Source: DATDAW01 sp036524675
Lineage (GTDB): Bacteria > Verrucomicrobiota > Verrucomicrobiia > Chthoniobacterales > DASVRZ01
Assembly: GCA_036524675.1 (NCBI GenBank)
Contig: DATDBU010000124.1
Span: 12,564-76,563 of the forward strand
Direction: 5' to 3'
Length of the DNA stretch: 64,000 nt
Below the pieces are notes generated by a model. That model had not been told where the DNA came from, made no database searches, and saw only the letters and a list, made by a program, of their open reading frames with translations. The position numbers and the translations under genes were made by a program. Shown here in pieces: positions 8,411-17,047 of this stretch. Numbering within the stretch: the stretch's first letter is position 1; the number at the start of each line of letters is the position of its first letter.

Positions 8411-10899
8411 GGCAATGTGAGCTGGCGGACTTCATTTGTTGTTGCCGCGGCGAGCGCGGATTTGGCCAGGGCTTCAGCCTGTGGCAGCGACAGGCGACGC
8501 AAAGCGGCTTTGATGCCTGGAATCGCCGGCATACTCGCACTGAGTTCCTTGACTCCGATGCCCGTCAAAATCGCCGCTCCAAGCGGTTCGCCCGCTATAC
8601 CGCCGCAAACGCCGACCCATTTTCCCTTTGATTTCGCCGCGCGAACCGTTTGAGAAATCAAACGCAAAACAGCCGGATGCAGGCCATCGACGTATTTGCC
8701 GAGCGAGGCGTGCAACCGATCCATCGCGAGGGCGTATTGGGTAAGGTCATTGGTTCCGATTGAGAAGAAGTCTGCTTCTTCGGCAAGTTCCTCTGCCATC
8801 AACGCGGCGGACGGCACCTCAACCATGATGCCGATTTCGACCGGCGGGACATTGATTTCTTGCCGGACTCTTTCGGCAAGTTCCTTCGCAGCACGCAGGT
8901 CTTCAAGCGTGGCGATCATCGGAAACATGATTTTTACTGGCCCGAACGCTGTCGCCCGGTAAATCGCCCGCAACTGTGGCAGGAAAATTTCCGGTTGAGC
9001 CAGGCAGAGCCGGATTCCGCGAACACCCAGGAACGGATTTTCCTCCTTCGGAACTGCGATATAAGGCACCGCTTTGTCGCCACCAATGTCGAGGGTTCGG
9101 ATAATAAGCGGCAACCCGCGCAGCGCTTTGATCATGGTCGAATACGCTTCGAATTGCTCTTCTTCATTCGGAGCGGAGTCGCGGCCCAAAAACAAAAACT
9201 CCGTACGCATGAGCCCGACGCCTTCAGCGCCGGCTTCGACCGCAGCTGCAGCGTCCTCGGGTTTTCCAATGTTCGCGACCACTTCAACGCGGTGACCATC
9301 TGTCAAAACGGCTGGTTGGAAGCGCGCATCCTGTTCCGTCTCGCGCAACGCATCGAGTTCTTTCTGGAAATCCTTCGCGGATTGAAGATCGGCGTCAGCC
9401 GGCTCGAGATAGAGACGTCCTGACGATGCATCAAGAATCGTAACAGCGCCGTTCTGCAATTCGTCCAGCGATTTGCCCATTCCGACAAGTGCCGGGATAT
9501 CCAGCGAGCGCGCCAGAATGGCTGTGTGGGACGTGGGTCCTCCCAAGGCAGTGCAAACACCCAATATGCGCGAAGGATCCAGCCGCGCCGTTTCCGAAGG
9601 AGCGAGGTCCTCTGCCAGCAAAATGATCGGGTCGTCTGGCAATGTAATGGCCGCTTGATCGCGCCCCGTGAGGACGCGCAACACGCGTTGACCGACATCG
9701 TGCCAGTCAGCAGCGCGAGCAGCCAAACGTTCATCTTCAATATCGGCGAACTCAGCTACGCGTTTCTTGACAGAGTCCTGCCAGGCCCAGGCGGCGCTGT
9801 GACCCGCATTGATGAGCGTGTGAACCTCGTCCCGTACTTCCGGATCCTGCACGAGTCCCAGATGCGCCCGAAAGATCGCGGCATCCGCTTTCCCGGCTCG
9901 CGTCGAGAATGTTTGATACAATTCGTCCAGTTGCTGCGAAGCCGCGGTGATAGCGTTTGCAAAAGCAGCTTCCTCCGACGCCCCATCACCAGATTTGTCT
10001 TCAACGACAATATCGCTACCGGCAAACCGGAAAACAGGTCCGACCGCCAGGCCGGGGCATGCCGTCATGCCAACCACCGAGTTCAGCTTCGACACCGGCG
10101 TCCAACCACGAACTGGCACTGCTGCCGGTGTCGGCTCGGGTTCATCGCCGTCGCCCAACCCGCTGGCAATGGCTTCCTCAAGGGCTACCAACGCTTCGGC
10201 GGCATCAGGTCCACTCACTTCCAACCGGATATTCGCGCCACCGTTCGCGCCAAGTTTCAGCAACGACGCCATGGCTTTGGCATTCGCGGTTTTTCCTTTG
10301 AAATGAACGCGCTGCTCGGATTGGAAACGAGCTGCAACTTCCGCGAGAACCGAAGCAGGACGAGCGTGCAAACCGTGTTTTCCAACGACGGTGACGTCTG
10401 ACGTCAACGCCCCGGCAATCGTCTCGACGGGAGCGGCTTCCGCCGTTGGCGCGCCTCCTTGCAGTGCCGCAATAATGTCTTCCGGATCATCCGTCACCGC
10501 GAGGCGTTCCGCTCGCGCTGGATCATCAAGGACGTCCGTTAGCGCGGCGAGGATGGTCAAATGTTCATCGGATTTTGCCGCGATCCCCACAACGACCCGG
10601 ACGACTTGTCCGGCATTCCATTCCACGCCTTCGGTGAGCTGCAAAACAGCCACACCGGTGCGCAAAATGAGGTCGCGATTTTCTGGTTTGCCGTGAGGTA
10701 TGGCGATGCCGTTGCCAAGAAACGTGTTTGCCTGACGCTCCCGAGCCAGCATGCTACTGGCGTAATCGGGATGGATACAGCCGTTTTGCGTGAGAATTTC
10801 CGCTACCTTCGCGATGGCGTCTTCCTTATTGCGCGCCGAAGCGTGCAAGCGGACGTCATCGAAGTTGAGCTGGAGAGCCGGAGAATCGGTGGATGTCAT
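8407..10899 (-). CDS. fruB: PTS EIIA(Fru)-HPr-enzyme I fusion
   Basis: The 830-residue multiphosphoryl transfer protein joins three phosphotransferase parts. EIIA of the fructose/mannitol class occupies about 1-145, with phosphorylatable H69 in AIPHGKP. HPr occupies about 163-252, with H178 in KHGLHARP. Enzyme I fills the rest, with the phospho-His H458 in GGPTSHTAIL and the catalytic Cys in GVCGGIAGE near 785. Phosphate passes from PEP through EI, HPr and EIIA to FruA. HPr has no obvious HPr-kinase serine motif that I can confirm. An Ala/Pro-rich linker (250-265) separates HPr from EI. The ATG at 10899 is preferred over an upstream TTG; it lies nine bases after the fruA stop. Confidence 0.95.
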   Translation of the reverse strand: MTSTDSPALQLNFDDVRLHASARNKEDAIAKVAEILTQNGCIHPDYASSMLARERQANTFLGNGIAIPHGKPENRDLILRTGVAVLQLTEGVEWNAGQVVRVVVGIAAKSDEHLTILAALTDVLDDPARAERLAVTDDPEDIIAALQGGAPTAEAAPVETIAGALTSDVTVVGKHGLHARPASVLAEVAARFQSEQRVHFKGKTANAKAMASLLKLGANGGANIRLEVSGPDAAEALVALEEAIASGLGDGDEPEPTPAAVPVRGWTPVSKLNSVVGMTACPGLAVGPVFRFAGSDIVVEDKSGDGASEEAAFANAITAASQQLDELYQTFSTRAGKADAAIFRAHLGLVQDPEVRDEVHTLINAGHSAAWAWQDSVKKRVAEFADIEDERLAARAADWHDVGQRVLRVLTGRDQAAITLPDDPIILLAEDLAPSETARLDPSRILGVCTALGGPTSHTAILARSLDIPALVGMGKSLDELQNGAVTILDASSGRLYLEPADADLQSAKDFQKELDALRETEQDARFQPAVLTDGHRVEVVANIGKPEDAAAAVEAGAEGVGLMRTEFLFLGRDSAPNEEEQFEAYSTMIKALRGLPLIIRTLDIGGDKAVPYIAVPKEENPFLGVRGIRLCLAQPEIFLPQLRAIYRATAFGPVKIMFPMIATLEDLRAAKELAERVRQEINVPPVEIGIMVEVPSAALMAEELAEEADFFSIGTNDLTQYALAMDRLHASLGKYVDGLHPAVLRLISQTVRAAKSKGKWVGVCGGIAGEPLGAAILTGIGVKELSASMPAIPGIKAALRRLSLPQAEALAKSALAAATTNEVRQLTLP

Positions 10900-10908
10900 G
10901 TGAAGCAA

Positions 10909-12732
10909 TCAGGCGACAGTTTCAGCAGCTGCAATCGGTTTCTTGAGGAAAAACAATACCGCAGCAGTCACGACCGCTCCGCTTACAATCGCGAAGACAT
11001 ACGGAAGGACCGGCGTTACAGCACCAGGAATCAGCGCCGCAAAAATACCACCGTGTGGCACCAGTAGACGCGTCCCAGCGAGCATAGAGATCGAACCCGC
11101 AACCGCGGACCCTGCAATAAGCGCCGGAATCACACGCAGCGGGTCTTTCGCCGCAAACGGGATCGCGCCTTCAGTGATAAAGCACAGACCGAGGACAAAT
11201 GCTGGGCCGCCCGCCTTGCGTTCCTCTTCTTCAAAACGGTTCTTGAACAGCCAGGAAGCCAGCGCCAATCCGAGCGGCGGCGTCATTCCTGCAGCCATGA
11301 CCGCCGCCATCGGCCCATAAACTTTGCTCGCAAGCAAACCGACGGCGAACGTGTAAGAGGCTTTGTTGATGGGCCCACCCATATCGAAGGCCATCATTGT
11401 GCCAAGAATCACACCAAGAAGGATCGCGTTGGCGCCCTGCATGGCATTCAACCAGGCGGTCATCGCAGTCAAGATTCCCTGAACCGGCGGCGCAATGACG
11501 AAAATCATCAGCAATCCGACAATGATCGACGACAAAAACGGCAGGATAAGCACTGGCTTCAACCCCTGCAACGTGTCGGGCAGGCGAATTTTATCGTTGA
11601 GAAATTTGGTTAAGTAACCCGCCAAAAACCCGGAGGCAATGCCGCCCAGGAATCCGGCGCCGAGGTTCTGAGCGAGAAAACCGCCGATCAACCCCGGCGC
11701 CAGACCCGGTCGGTCGGCGATGGAAAATGCAATAAATCCTGAGAAGACGGCGACGAACAATTTGAACGCTGTTCCCCCGCCGATCTCTGCGAGTGCCCAA
11801 GCCAGCGTTCCTTTATGGTCCCCCGCGTAAATTCCGCCGATCGCAAACGCCAAGGCGATCGAAAGACCGCCCGCGACGACGACTGGGAGCATGTGCGACA
11901 CACCGGTCATCAAATGTTTGTAAGCTCCGGTACGAGCCTTGGCACGGGCCGCCTTTTCTTGCTCGACGCTCGCAGCAAGACTGGGAGCGGCTCCCCCGCC
12001 TCCAACGGGCAGAGGCTGGTTAAGACCCTCTTCGATGACTTTTTTTCCGTTGTGGAGCGCAGCTTTTGTAGACGTGGAATACAGCCTTTTCCCGGCAAAA
12101 CGCGAGAGATCGACATTCGTATCAGCGGCGATGATCACCGCGTCCGCAGCCGCGATCTCTTCGGCAGTCAGCATGTTCTTCGCGCCGACGGAGCCCTGCG
12201 TTTCAACCTTAATCTCATGTCCAAGGGCAGCCGCGGCATTCTGCAACGCCTTTGCGGCCATAAATGTGTGTGCGATACCTGTCGGGCAGGATGTGATCGA
12301 CACAATTTTCTTCTTCGCGACCGATGCGGCATCCGGGCTTGCAGGCACGCTCTCACTGTTGGAAGCAGCGGGCGCAGGCGCGATTACCGGCGCCGGCACG
12401 GAAGCAGGAGCGATCGCCTTGCTCTTCGGAATGAGCCCAATCGTTGACTCGAGCACTTCGGAAGTTTTCGAAATCACATCCCCAATCCGGGTATGATAAA
12501 CCGGCTTTCCTGCAAAACGTTCCGTCTCCAACGGCCCTTCCGAGGCAACCAGCACCACGTCGGCCTCGGCGATGTCGGCCGCGGACAATCCGATTTCCCC
12601 GCCATTCGGGCGGGGTGATTCGATTTTCAGGCCGACATCCAGACGGGATGCTAGGGCCTTTAAAGCTTCAGTCGCCATTTTCTCATGGGCGACACTTTGA
12701 GGACACGCAGCGATAGCGACGATTTTATTCAT
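10909..12732 (-). CDS. fruA: Fructose-specific PTS EIIBBC
   Basis: This inner-membrane permease of 607 residues has the order B'-B-C. The first EIIB-like domain (about 1-105) keeps a Cys at 10 (ACPQSVAHE). An Ala/Pro-rich linker follows, then the second EIIB domain with C149 in SCPTGIAHT, and from about 240 an EIIC domain with many membrane helices, beginning at HLMTGVSHMLPVV. It imports fructose and phosphorylates it to fructose 1-phosphate. I placed the start at the ATG at 12732, because the 140 codons further upstream in this frame are antisense to the divergent regulator and unlike PTS proteins. It is the first gene of fruA-fruB-fruK. Confidence 0.95.
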   Translation of the reverse strand: MNKIVAIAACPQSVAHEKMATEALKALASRLDVGLKIESPRPNGGEIGLSAADIAEADVVLVASEGPLETERFAGKPVYHTRIGDVISKTSEVLESTIGLIPKSKAIAPASVPAPVIAPAPAASNSESVPASPDAASVAKKKIVSITSCPTGIAHTFMAAKALQNAAAALGHEIKVETQGSVGAKNMLTAEEIAAADAVIIAADTNVDLSRFAGKRLYSTSTKAALHNGKKVIEEGLNQPLPVGGGGAAPSLAASVEQEKAARAKARTGAYKHLMTGVSHMLPVVVAGGLSIALAFAIGGIYAGDHKGTLAWALAEIGGGTAFKLFVAVFSGFIAFSIADRPGLAPGLIGGFLAQNLGAGFLGGIASGFLAGYLTKFLNDKIRLPDTLQGLKPVLILPFLSSIIVGLLMIFVIAPPVQGILTAMTAWLNAMQGANAILLGVILGTMMAFDMGGPINKASYTFAVGLLASKVYGPMAAVMAAGMTPPLGLALASWLFKNRFEEEERKAGGPAFVLGLCFITEGAIPFAAKDPLRVIPALIAGSAVAGSISMLAGTRLLVPHGGIFAALIPGAVTPVLPYVFAIVSGAVVTAAVLFFLKKPIAAAETVA

Positions 12733-12778
12733 GGAGGGAATTGGGGTTCCGGTTTGTTTTGATGACGCATCATGGCGA

Positions 12779-12848
12779 TTCGAAAGCTTGCCGTCAAATA
12801 AATTTTCGTTTTCTTTCGACTTGAATAAATTCTTTCGTATTCTTTCGA
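12779..12848. promoter_or_regulatory. Repeated CTTTCG boxes, candidate DeoR-type operators
   Basis: The spacer between fruA and the divergent regulator holds TTCTTTCG at 12811-12818, 12830-12837 and 12840-12847. An inverted copy, TTCGAAAG, lies at 12779-12786. CTTTCG/TTTCGTTT-type repeats are the usual binding sites of DeoR-family sugar repressors. The position, 47-116 bases before fruA and 56 bases before the regulator, would allow control of both directions. No -10/-35 pair was assigned. Confidence 0.6.
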
Positions 12849-12903
12849 TTATGAGTGTGTTTAAACCGCCTTTTTGACACCTTTGGCAACTCGCAACTTT
12901 TCT

Positions 12904-13698
12904 ATGCCCCCTCAAAAACCCCGTCTCACCAATCAAAGGCGCGTTGCGATTGCCGAGAAAGTGCTCGACCAGGGCATGGCACGCGTCATCGACCTTGCGA
13001 AACATTTTTCCGTCTCCGAGGTCACCATCCGGAACGATCTCGAAATCCTCGAACGGGATGGCCACCTGCTCCGCGATCACGGCGGCGCAACTGCCATTCA
13101 ATCCAGCCGCATCGTCAAAACACTCTTGCGGGTGGACGAACGCGCCACCCACTACCTGGAACGAAAACAGCGTATTGGACAGACCGCTGCCGGGCTCGTC
13201 GGGCCGGGCGACACGATCATTCTTGACGCTGGAACAACGACTATCCAGATGACTCCGCGGCTTGCCGAGATTTCATCTTTGACGGTCGTTACCAACGCCC
13301 TCAACATCGCTCTCAAAATCGGCTCAGTGAGCAGTATCCGGCAAGAACTCATCCTCTTGGGAGGCACGTTTCACCGTGAATCATCAAGCAACCTGGGCCC
13401 TCTCACCGTTCACAATCTCGGTGAAATTATCGTTCACAAACTTTTCCTGGGCACCCAGGCATTCGATCTCCAACACGGCCTTACCGATTCCACCATGGAA
13501 ATCGCCCAGGTCAAACGCGCCATGATCCGCGCCGCTCAACAAGTGATTCTGCTCACCGATTCCAGCAAGTGGGACCATTCTGGGTTTAGCAAAGTTGCGC
13601 CGCTGGAAGAAGTCGACACTCTCATCACCGATTCGGCCTTTCCGGTTCCGGCACGTGCCGCCCTGGAACAGCTGGGAGTGAAAGTCATTATAGCATAG
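12904..13698 (+). CDS. DeoR-family transcriptional regulator of the fru operon
   Basis: The 264-residue protein has an N-terminal winged helix (about 8-60) with the DeoR signature: VIDLAKHFSVSEVTIRNDL, then LERDGHLLRDHGGA. The C-terminal DeoRC sugar-phosphate sensor domain includes the LDAGTTT phosphate-binding loop. Regulators of this type usually repress sugar operons and are released by a phosphorylated sugar; fructose 1-phosphate is the likely effector here, by context. It is transcribed divergently from fruA, and the repeated CTTTCG boxes lie between them. The ATG at 12904 is chosen over an upstream in-frame codon at 12874, since DeoR proteins begin close to the first helix. Confidence 0.9.
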   Translation: MPPQKPRLTNQRRVAIAEKVLDQGMARVIDLAKHFSVSEVTIRNDLEILERDGHLLRDHGGATAIQSSRIVKTLLRVDERATHYLERKQRIGQTAAGLVGPGDTIILDAGTTTIQMTPRLAEISSLTVVTNALNIALKIGSVSSIRQELILLGGTFHRESSSNLGPLTVHNLGEIIVHKLFLGTQAFDLQHGLTDSTMEIAQVKRAMIRAAQQVILLTDSSKWDHSGFSKVAPLEEVDTLITDSAFPVPARAALEQLGVKVIIA

Positions 13699-13748
13699 CG
13701 CTCTTGTTGGTGGCCCTGAAAAGCCTCGCGGTCCGGCCTTGTTGCCAG

Positions 13749-14420
13749 TCATTCTGGGACTGCCTGGCTCAGCGCGTTCGCAACCGCTCGAAAAACCGAC
13801 GGCTGCACTACCATTAGAGGATGTGCCAGCACCCAAAGTCGGATGTTTTTGCCTATCGGCATCACCGAGCTGGTCGCAGGCAGGATCACCAAATCCAGGG
13901 GCGTCCAAATGGTCGTGAATTGAACTTTTGCCAAGCCTGATACATCCGAATTCAGACTTTTCAGAAACTGACTGTCACGCCGCATCTGAACACAACCCGG
14001 TTTGGAAAATAGCGACGCCGTCCATGTCCCATGATTCGGCGAAGAGATCTGGACAAATCGACTTACACGACGCTCGCCTGCCATCCGCTGCAAGTAGTAC
14101 CTGCACACAATCCCTCCCATGCTAAAAGCGACCATATCAAATTTCTGTCCTTGTACAAAAGTGGCGCTAACAAATGTGTCCACCTGTCTTGCCAGTTCCT
14201 CCAGCGGCAAACGCCCGTCATTCGGCACCAGGCTCAATTCGTGAACCTTCCATCCTTGACTCTTCAACCATTGCTTCATGACCCGCATCGACGCGGCTGA
14301 ATCATAAATGCCATGGACCAGCAGGACCGGATTTTGGTGCCGGACACCCACAGCATCCGCGGGAGTCGCGCCGATAAATCCTAACAATCCACTGACGGCT
14401 ATCGCAACGAAGTCTTTCAC
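13749..14420 (-). CDS. Exported lipase-like alpha/beta hydrolase
   Basis: This 223-residue protein starts with a hydrophobic signal-like segment (VKDFVAIAVSGLLGFIGATPADA). The alpha/beta-hydrolase core has the oxyanion HG of PVLLVHGIYD (36-37) and the nucleophile Ser100 in AFSMGG. SSPNHGTW follows, as in class 2 lipases and PGAP1-like esterases; a candidate acid and histidine lie in the last third (for example LAHPL). It probably hydrolyses ester bonds in the periplasm; the substrate is unknown. Starting at the GTG at 14420 gives a GTGA overlap with the upstream YiiX-like gene; another GTG lies at 14432. It converges with the DeoR gene. Confidence 0.75.
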   Translation of the reverse strand: MKDFVAIAVSGLLGFIGATPADAVGVRHQNPVLLVHGIYDSAASMRVMKQWLKSQGWKVHELSLVPNDGRLPLEELARQVDTFVSATFVQGQKFDMVAFSMGGIVCRYYLQRMAGERRVSRFVQISSPNHGTWTASLFSKPGCVQMRRDSQFLKSLNSDVSGLAKVQFTTIWTPLDLVILPATSSVMPIGKNIRLWVLAHPLMVVQPSVFRAVANALSQAVPE

Positions 14421-15031
14421 GGGGTTCTCCACGGAATCACCATTTCAAGCTGAGTAGCTTCCGCAAGCGCCTTTGGTGTGATCATTTCCCGGTCCAAAGG
14501 CAAATCACCGTTTTCGATCTTTCGAATGAAAGTTTCTTCCGGCCTCCAATTCAAATCACCGAGCCTGCGAATAACACCGAGGTTTTCGCCGGTCGCCTGC
14601 TTGAATGCTTTGAAAACCAATTCCGAACAATAGATGGTCGCATCGTCGAAATTGAAGTGAATGTCATACGGCCGGCCGAAATAGCCTTTCGCCGCGCTAA
14701 CAAATGCGGTCATATGCTTGGAATAGGCCGCCTTTAAGCGATAGACAGCAAATCCCTGGTCGCGGCCCCGCTTGATCCAATCGCCAAGCGGCGTTGTTGT
14801 TACGGGTCCGATCGCTTCCAACACATGGAACCCGAATGCGGTTTTTACAATCATCCCACAATGCGAGTAGGGAGATTGTGAGACCGTTTCAATGGCGTCC
14901 GTCAGGGGACCATGTGGAAAAGACTGAAAGATAACGTCCCCGACTTGAGGTTTGTAGCCTTGCAGAACGTCTCTGCACCCGGCGTTGAGTACAGAACAAA
15001 TGACGAGAAGCATCAGACAGATTTGCCGCAT
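14417..15031 (-). CDS. YiiX-like permuted NlpC/P60 lipoprotein
   Basis: This 204-residue protein carries a lipoprotein signal ending LNAGC, with Cys19 as the lipidated residue. The rest is a circularly permuted papain-like (YiiX/YebB) domain: GDVIFQS at 31, the active His57 in PYSHCGMIV and the active Cys135 in IYCSELVFKAF. Relatives hydrolyse amide or thioester bonds in peptidoglycan peptides or lipids; the substrate here is unknown. Its last four bases overlap the start of the lipase-like gene, so the two are probably translated together and act at the same membrane. Confidence 0.75.
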   Translation of the reverse strand: MRQICLMLLVICSVLNAGCRDVLQGYKPQVGDVIFQSFPHGPLTDAIETVSQSPYSHCGMIVKTAFGFHVLEAIGPVTTTPLGDWIKRGRDQGFAVYRLKAAYSKHMTAFVSAAKGYFGRPYDIHFNFDDATIYCSELVFKAFKQATGENLGVIRRLGDLNWRPEETFIRKIENGDLPLDREMITPKALAEATQLEMVIPWRTP

Positions 15032-15152
15032 CGGCGGGAAACATCGCGCAAATGAGACCCAAGGACAAATTGAAAACTATCAAGCAAGCAAGCGATTTGG
15101 AATGAACCAGCTCGCTCGATGGAACCAGCCAGCGTAATGGCCGCTGTTCTCC

Positions 15153-16958
15153 TCACTCCGGGATGGTCGTAATGTGCTCGGCCTTCGCCTTGGCTGCAGT
15201 CCATGCGCGGACGTTGCGCTCCAGGATGTCCAGCGGCACAGCACCGGTCCTCATCAAGAAATCGTGATAGTCACGGGCGTCAAATTTATTTCCCAAAGCT
15301 AGCGCACATTCGTCACGAAGCTGCTTGATCTTTAACGCGCCAATCGTGCCAGCAAGAGCCAGTCCAGGAATCGCAAGGCAGCCATCGACCTGGTTGACGA
15401 TGTCGAGTTCGCTGAGCGGCGAGTTTGCTTTGCAATAATCGATAGCTTTCTGGCGATCCCAGCTCAGCGAGTTCATGCCGGTATCGATAACAACGCCGAC
15501 AGCATTCCGCATTTCACAGGCCAACCGGCCCATTTTGTCGAGCGACTCGGTGTAGAGTCCGAGCTCGTCCCCCAATGATTCGGCATAGAGCGCCCACCCC
15601 TCGATGAAGGCCGCATAGCCACCGGATTTTCGAAAACTGGGTAGATCGGACTGCTCCAGCGCCAGCGCCGTTTGTGAATGATGGCCGGGTACCGTTTCGT
15701 GCAATGTCAAAGCAATCATTTCCCACGTCGGACGCGTTTCCGGTTTGTAGAGATTAACGAAAAAGCTTCCTGTCCGGGCTCCATCAGCAGAGGGCTGCAG
15801 ATAGTAGGCGGTCACGGCGTCGGGAGCGACATCGTCCGGGATAGGCGTGACGACGCAGGGGGTCTTCTGCGGATTTTTGAAGACCTTGACAGCGACTGGT
15901 TCGATGCGACTGGCAACGTCACGGTAACGTGCCAGCAATTCTTCGGACGTATTGCAGAAATATCCCGGGCTTGTGCGCAGATGGACAAAAAACTCGTCAA
16001 GCGTACCCTCAAACCCGGCTTCGGCTTTCACTTTTTCCATCTCCGCCCGGATACGGGAGACCTCGCTCGTGCCCAATTGATGGAGCTGTTGCGGCGTCAG
16101 GTCCGTTGTGGTCCACTTCCGAGCCAGGAAACCATAAAGCTCCTGACCATTAGGAACATGGCTGAGCCCTACTTCATCCGGACAGGCGGGAAGATATTCT
16201 CCCGCAAAGAACTTTTTGAATTCGGTAAATGCAGGGAGAACAGAGGCACCGATAGCGGCCGCGCCGCCCTTGGCAAGGCGATCCTGGTCAGCTTGGGAAA
16301 TGGATGCCGGAAATTTTCGGAACGGTTTGAAAAACGGACTGTCTTCGGGTTGAGCAACGAGTTGCCTTTCGATCTGCGATGAAACCCGCGCCATCAGAAC
16401 TTTCGGATAGAGAATCTTGCGTTTGATGCCTTCCCGAAGCAATTCTATCACATCCTCGGCGTGCGCAGAAAAAGCGTTAAGGCGGCCAATCCAGGCTTCA
16501 TAGTCGGCAACCGTTTCAAATGCGATGGCGTTGCCGGGTTCGTTGTCGATTTGCAGACCGCACCGCTGGTTGACCGCTAGAAACTGGACGCCGAAACTAA
16601 TTTCTTCGATATCGGCGGCCAGCTGCCGGTCGAACAGGTCGGCATCAAGCTGATCGTCAGGCGGCAGCTCATCACGGTCTATCCTGACAAGTTTCTTAAG
16701 AAATCCCTGAAAGACTTCCTGCCGGGCGACATAGTCAACGGGAGACAGACGATTCCATTGATCCGCATAGCGACGGTCGCCGAGATAGGAAGCCTCTACG
16801 GGAAACTGCTTCATGCGAAATTGCCAGGCTTCGTCAAGAAGGGCGTGAAGCTCAATGACGGCAGCAGTGGATTTCTCCGGGACGGAGGCAACAGTGGCCG
16901 ATCTTACAGCCGTAAACGCCGTCAGAAAAATGAGGGGGGCAAAAAAAGCCAGACGCAT
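15153..16958 (-). CDS. DUF885 zinc metallopeptidase, exported
   Basis: This protein of 601 residues belongs to the DUF885 family of M32-like metallopeptidases. A cleavable signal peptide is visible (MRLAFFAPLIFLTAFTAVRSA). The zinc motif HETVPGHH lies near residue 420 and is followed after about 30 residues by the third-ligand region FIEGWALYAESLG. Family members act as carboxypeptidases or dipeptidases of the cell envelope. The open frame runs 27 codons further upstream, but the ATG at 16958 puts the signal at the N-terminus. Its neighbours on both sides are also exported proteins. Confidence 0.8.
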   Translation of the reverse strand: MRLAFFAPLIFLTAFTAVRSATVASVPEKSTAAVIELHALLDEAWQFRMKQFPVEASYLGDRRYADQWNRLSPVDYVARQEVFQGFLKKLVRIDRDELPPDDQLDADLFDRQLAADIEEISFGVQFLAVNQRCGLQIDNEPGNAIAFETVADYEAWIGRLNAFSAHAEDVIELLREGIKRKILYPKVLMARVSSQIERQLVAQPEDSPFFKPFRKFPASISQADQDRLAKGGAAAIGASVLPAFTEFKKFFAGEYLPACPDEVGLSHVPNGQELYGFLARKWTTTDLTPQQLHQLGTSEVSRIRAEMEKVKAEAGFEGTLDEFFVHLRTSPGYFCNTSEELLARYRDVASRIEPVAVKVFKNPQKTPCVVTPIPDDVAPDAVTAYYLQPSADGARTGSFFVNLYKPETRPTWEMIALTLHETVPGHHSQTALALEQSDLPSFRKSGGYAAFIEGWALYAESLGDELGLYTESLDKMGRLACEMRNAVGVVIDTGMNSLSWDRQKAIDYCKANSPLSELDIVNQVDGCLAIPGLALAGTIGALKIKQLRDECALALGNKFDARDYHDFLMRTGAVPLDILERNVRAWTAAKAKAEHITTIPE

Positions 16959-17047
16959 AGGGCCGACACTTATGCACGGGAAAACGGCAATGGCGAGGGA
17001 GTCATTGGGATCCCTTCCCCCGCGCAGGCGTGCCGGCACCGCCGGGG

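Noticed and set aside
12733..13152. N-terminal extension of fruA by 140 codons
   Set aside because: The extension overlaps the divergent DeoR gene on the other strand and does not resemble a PTS domain.
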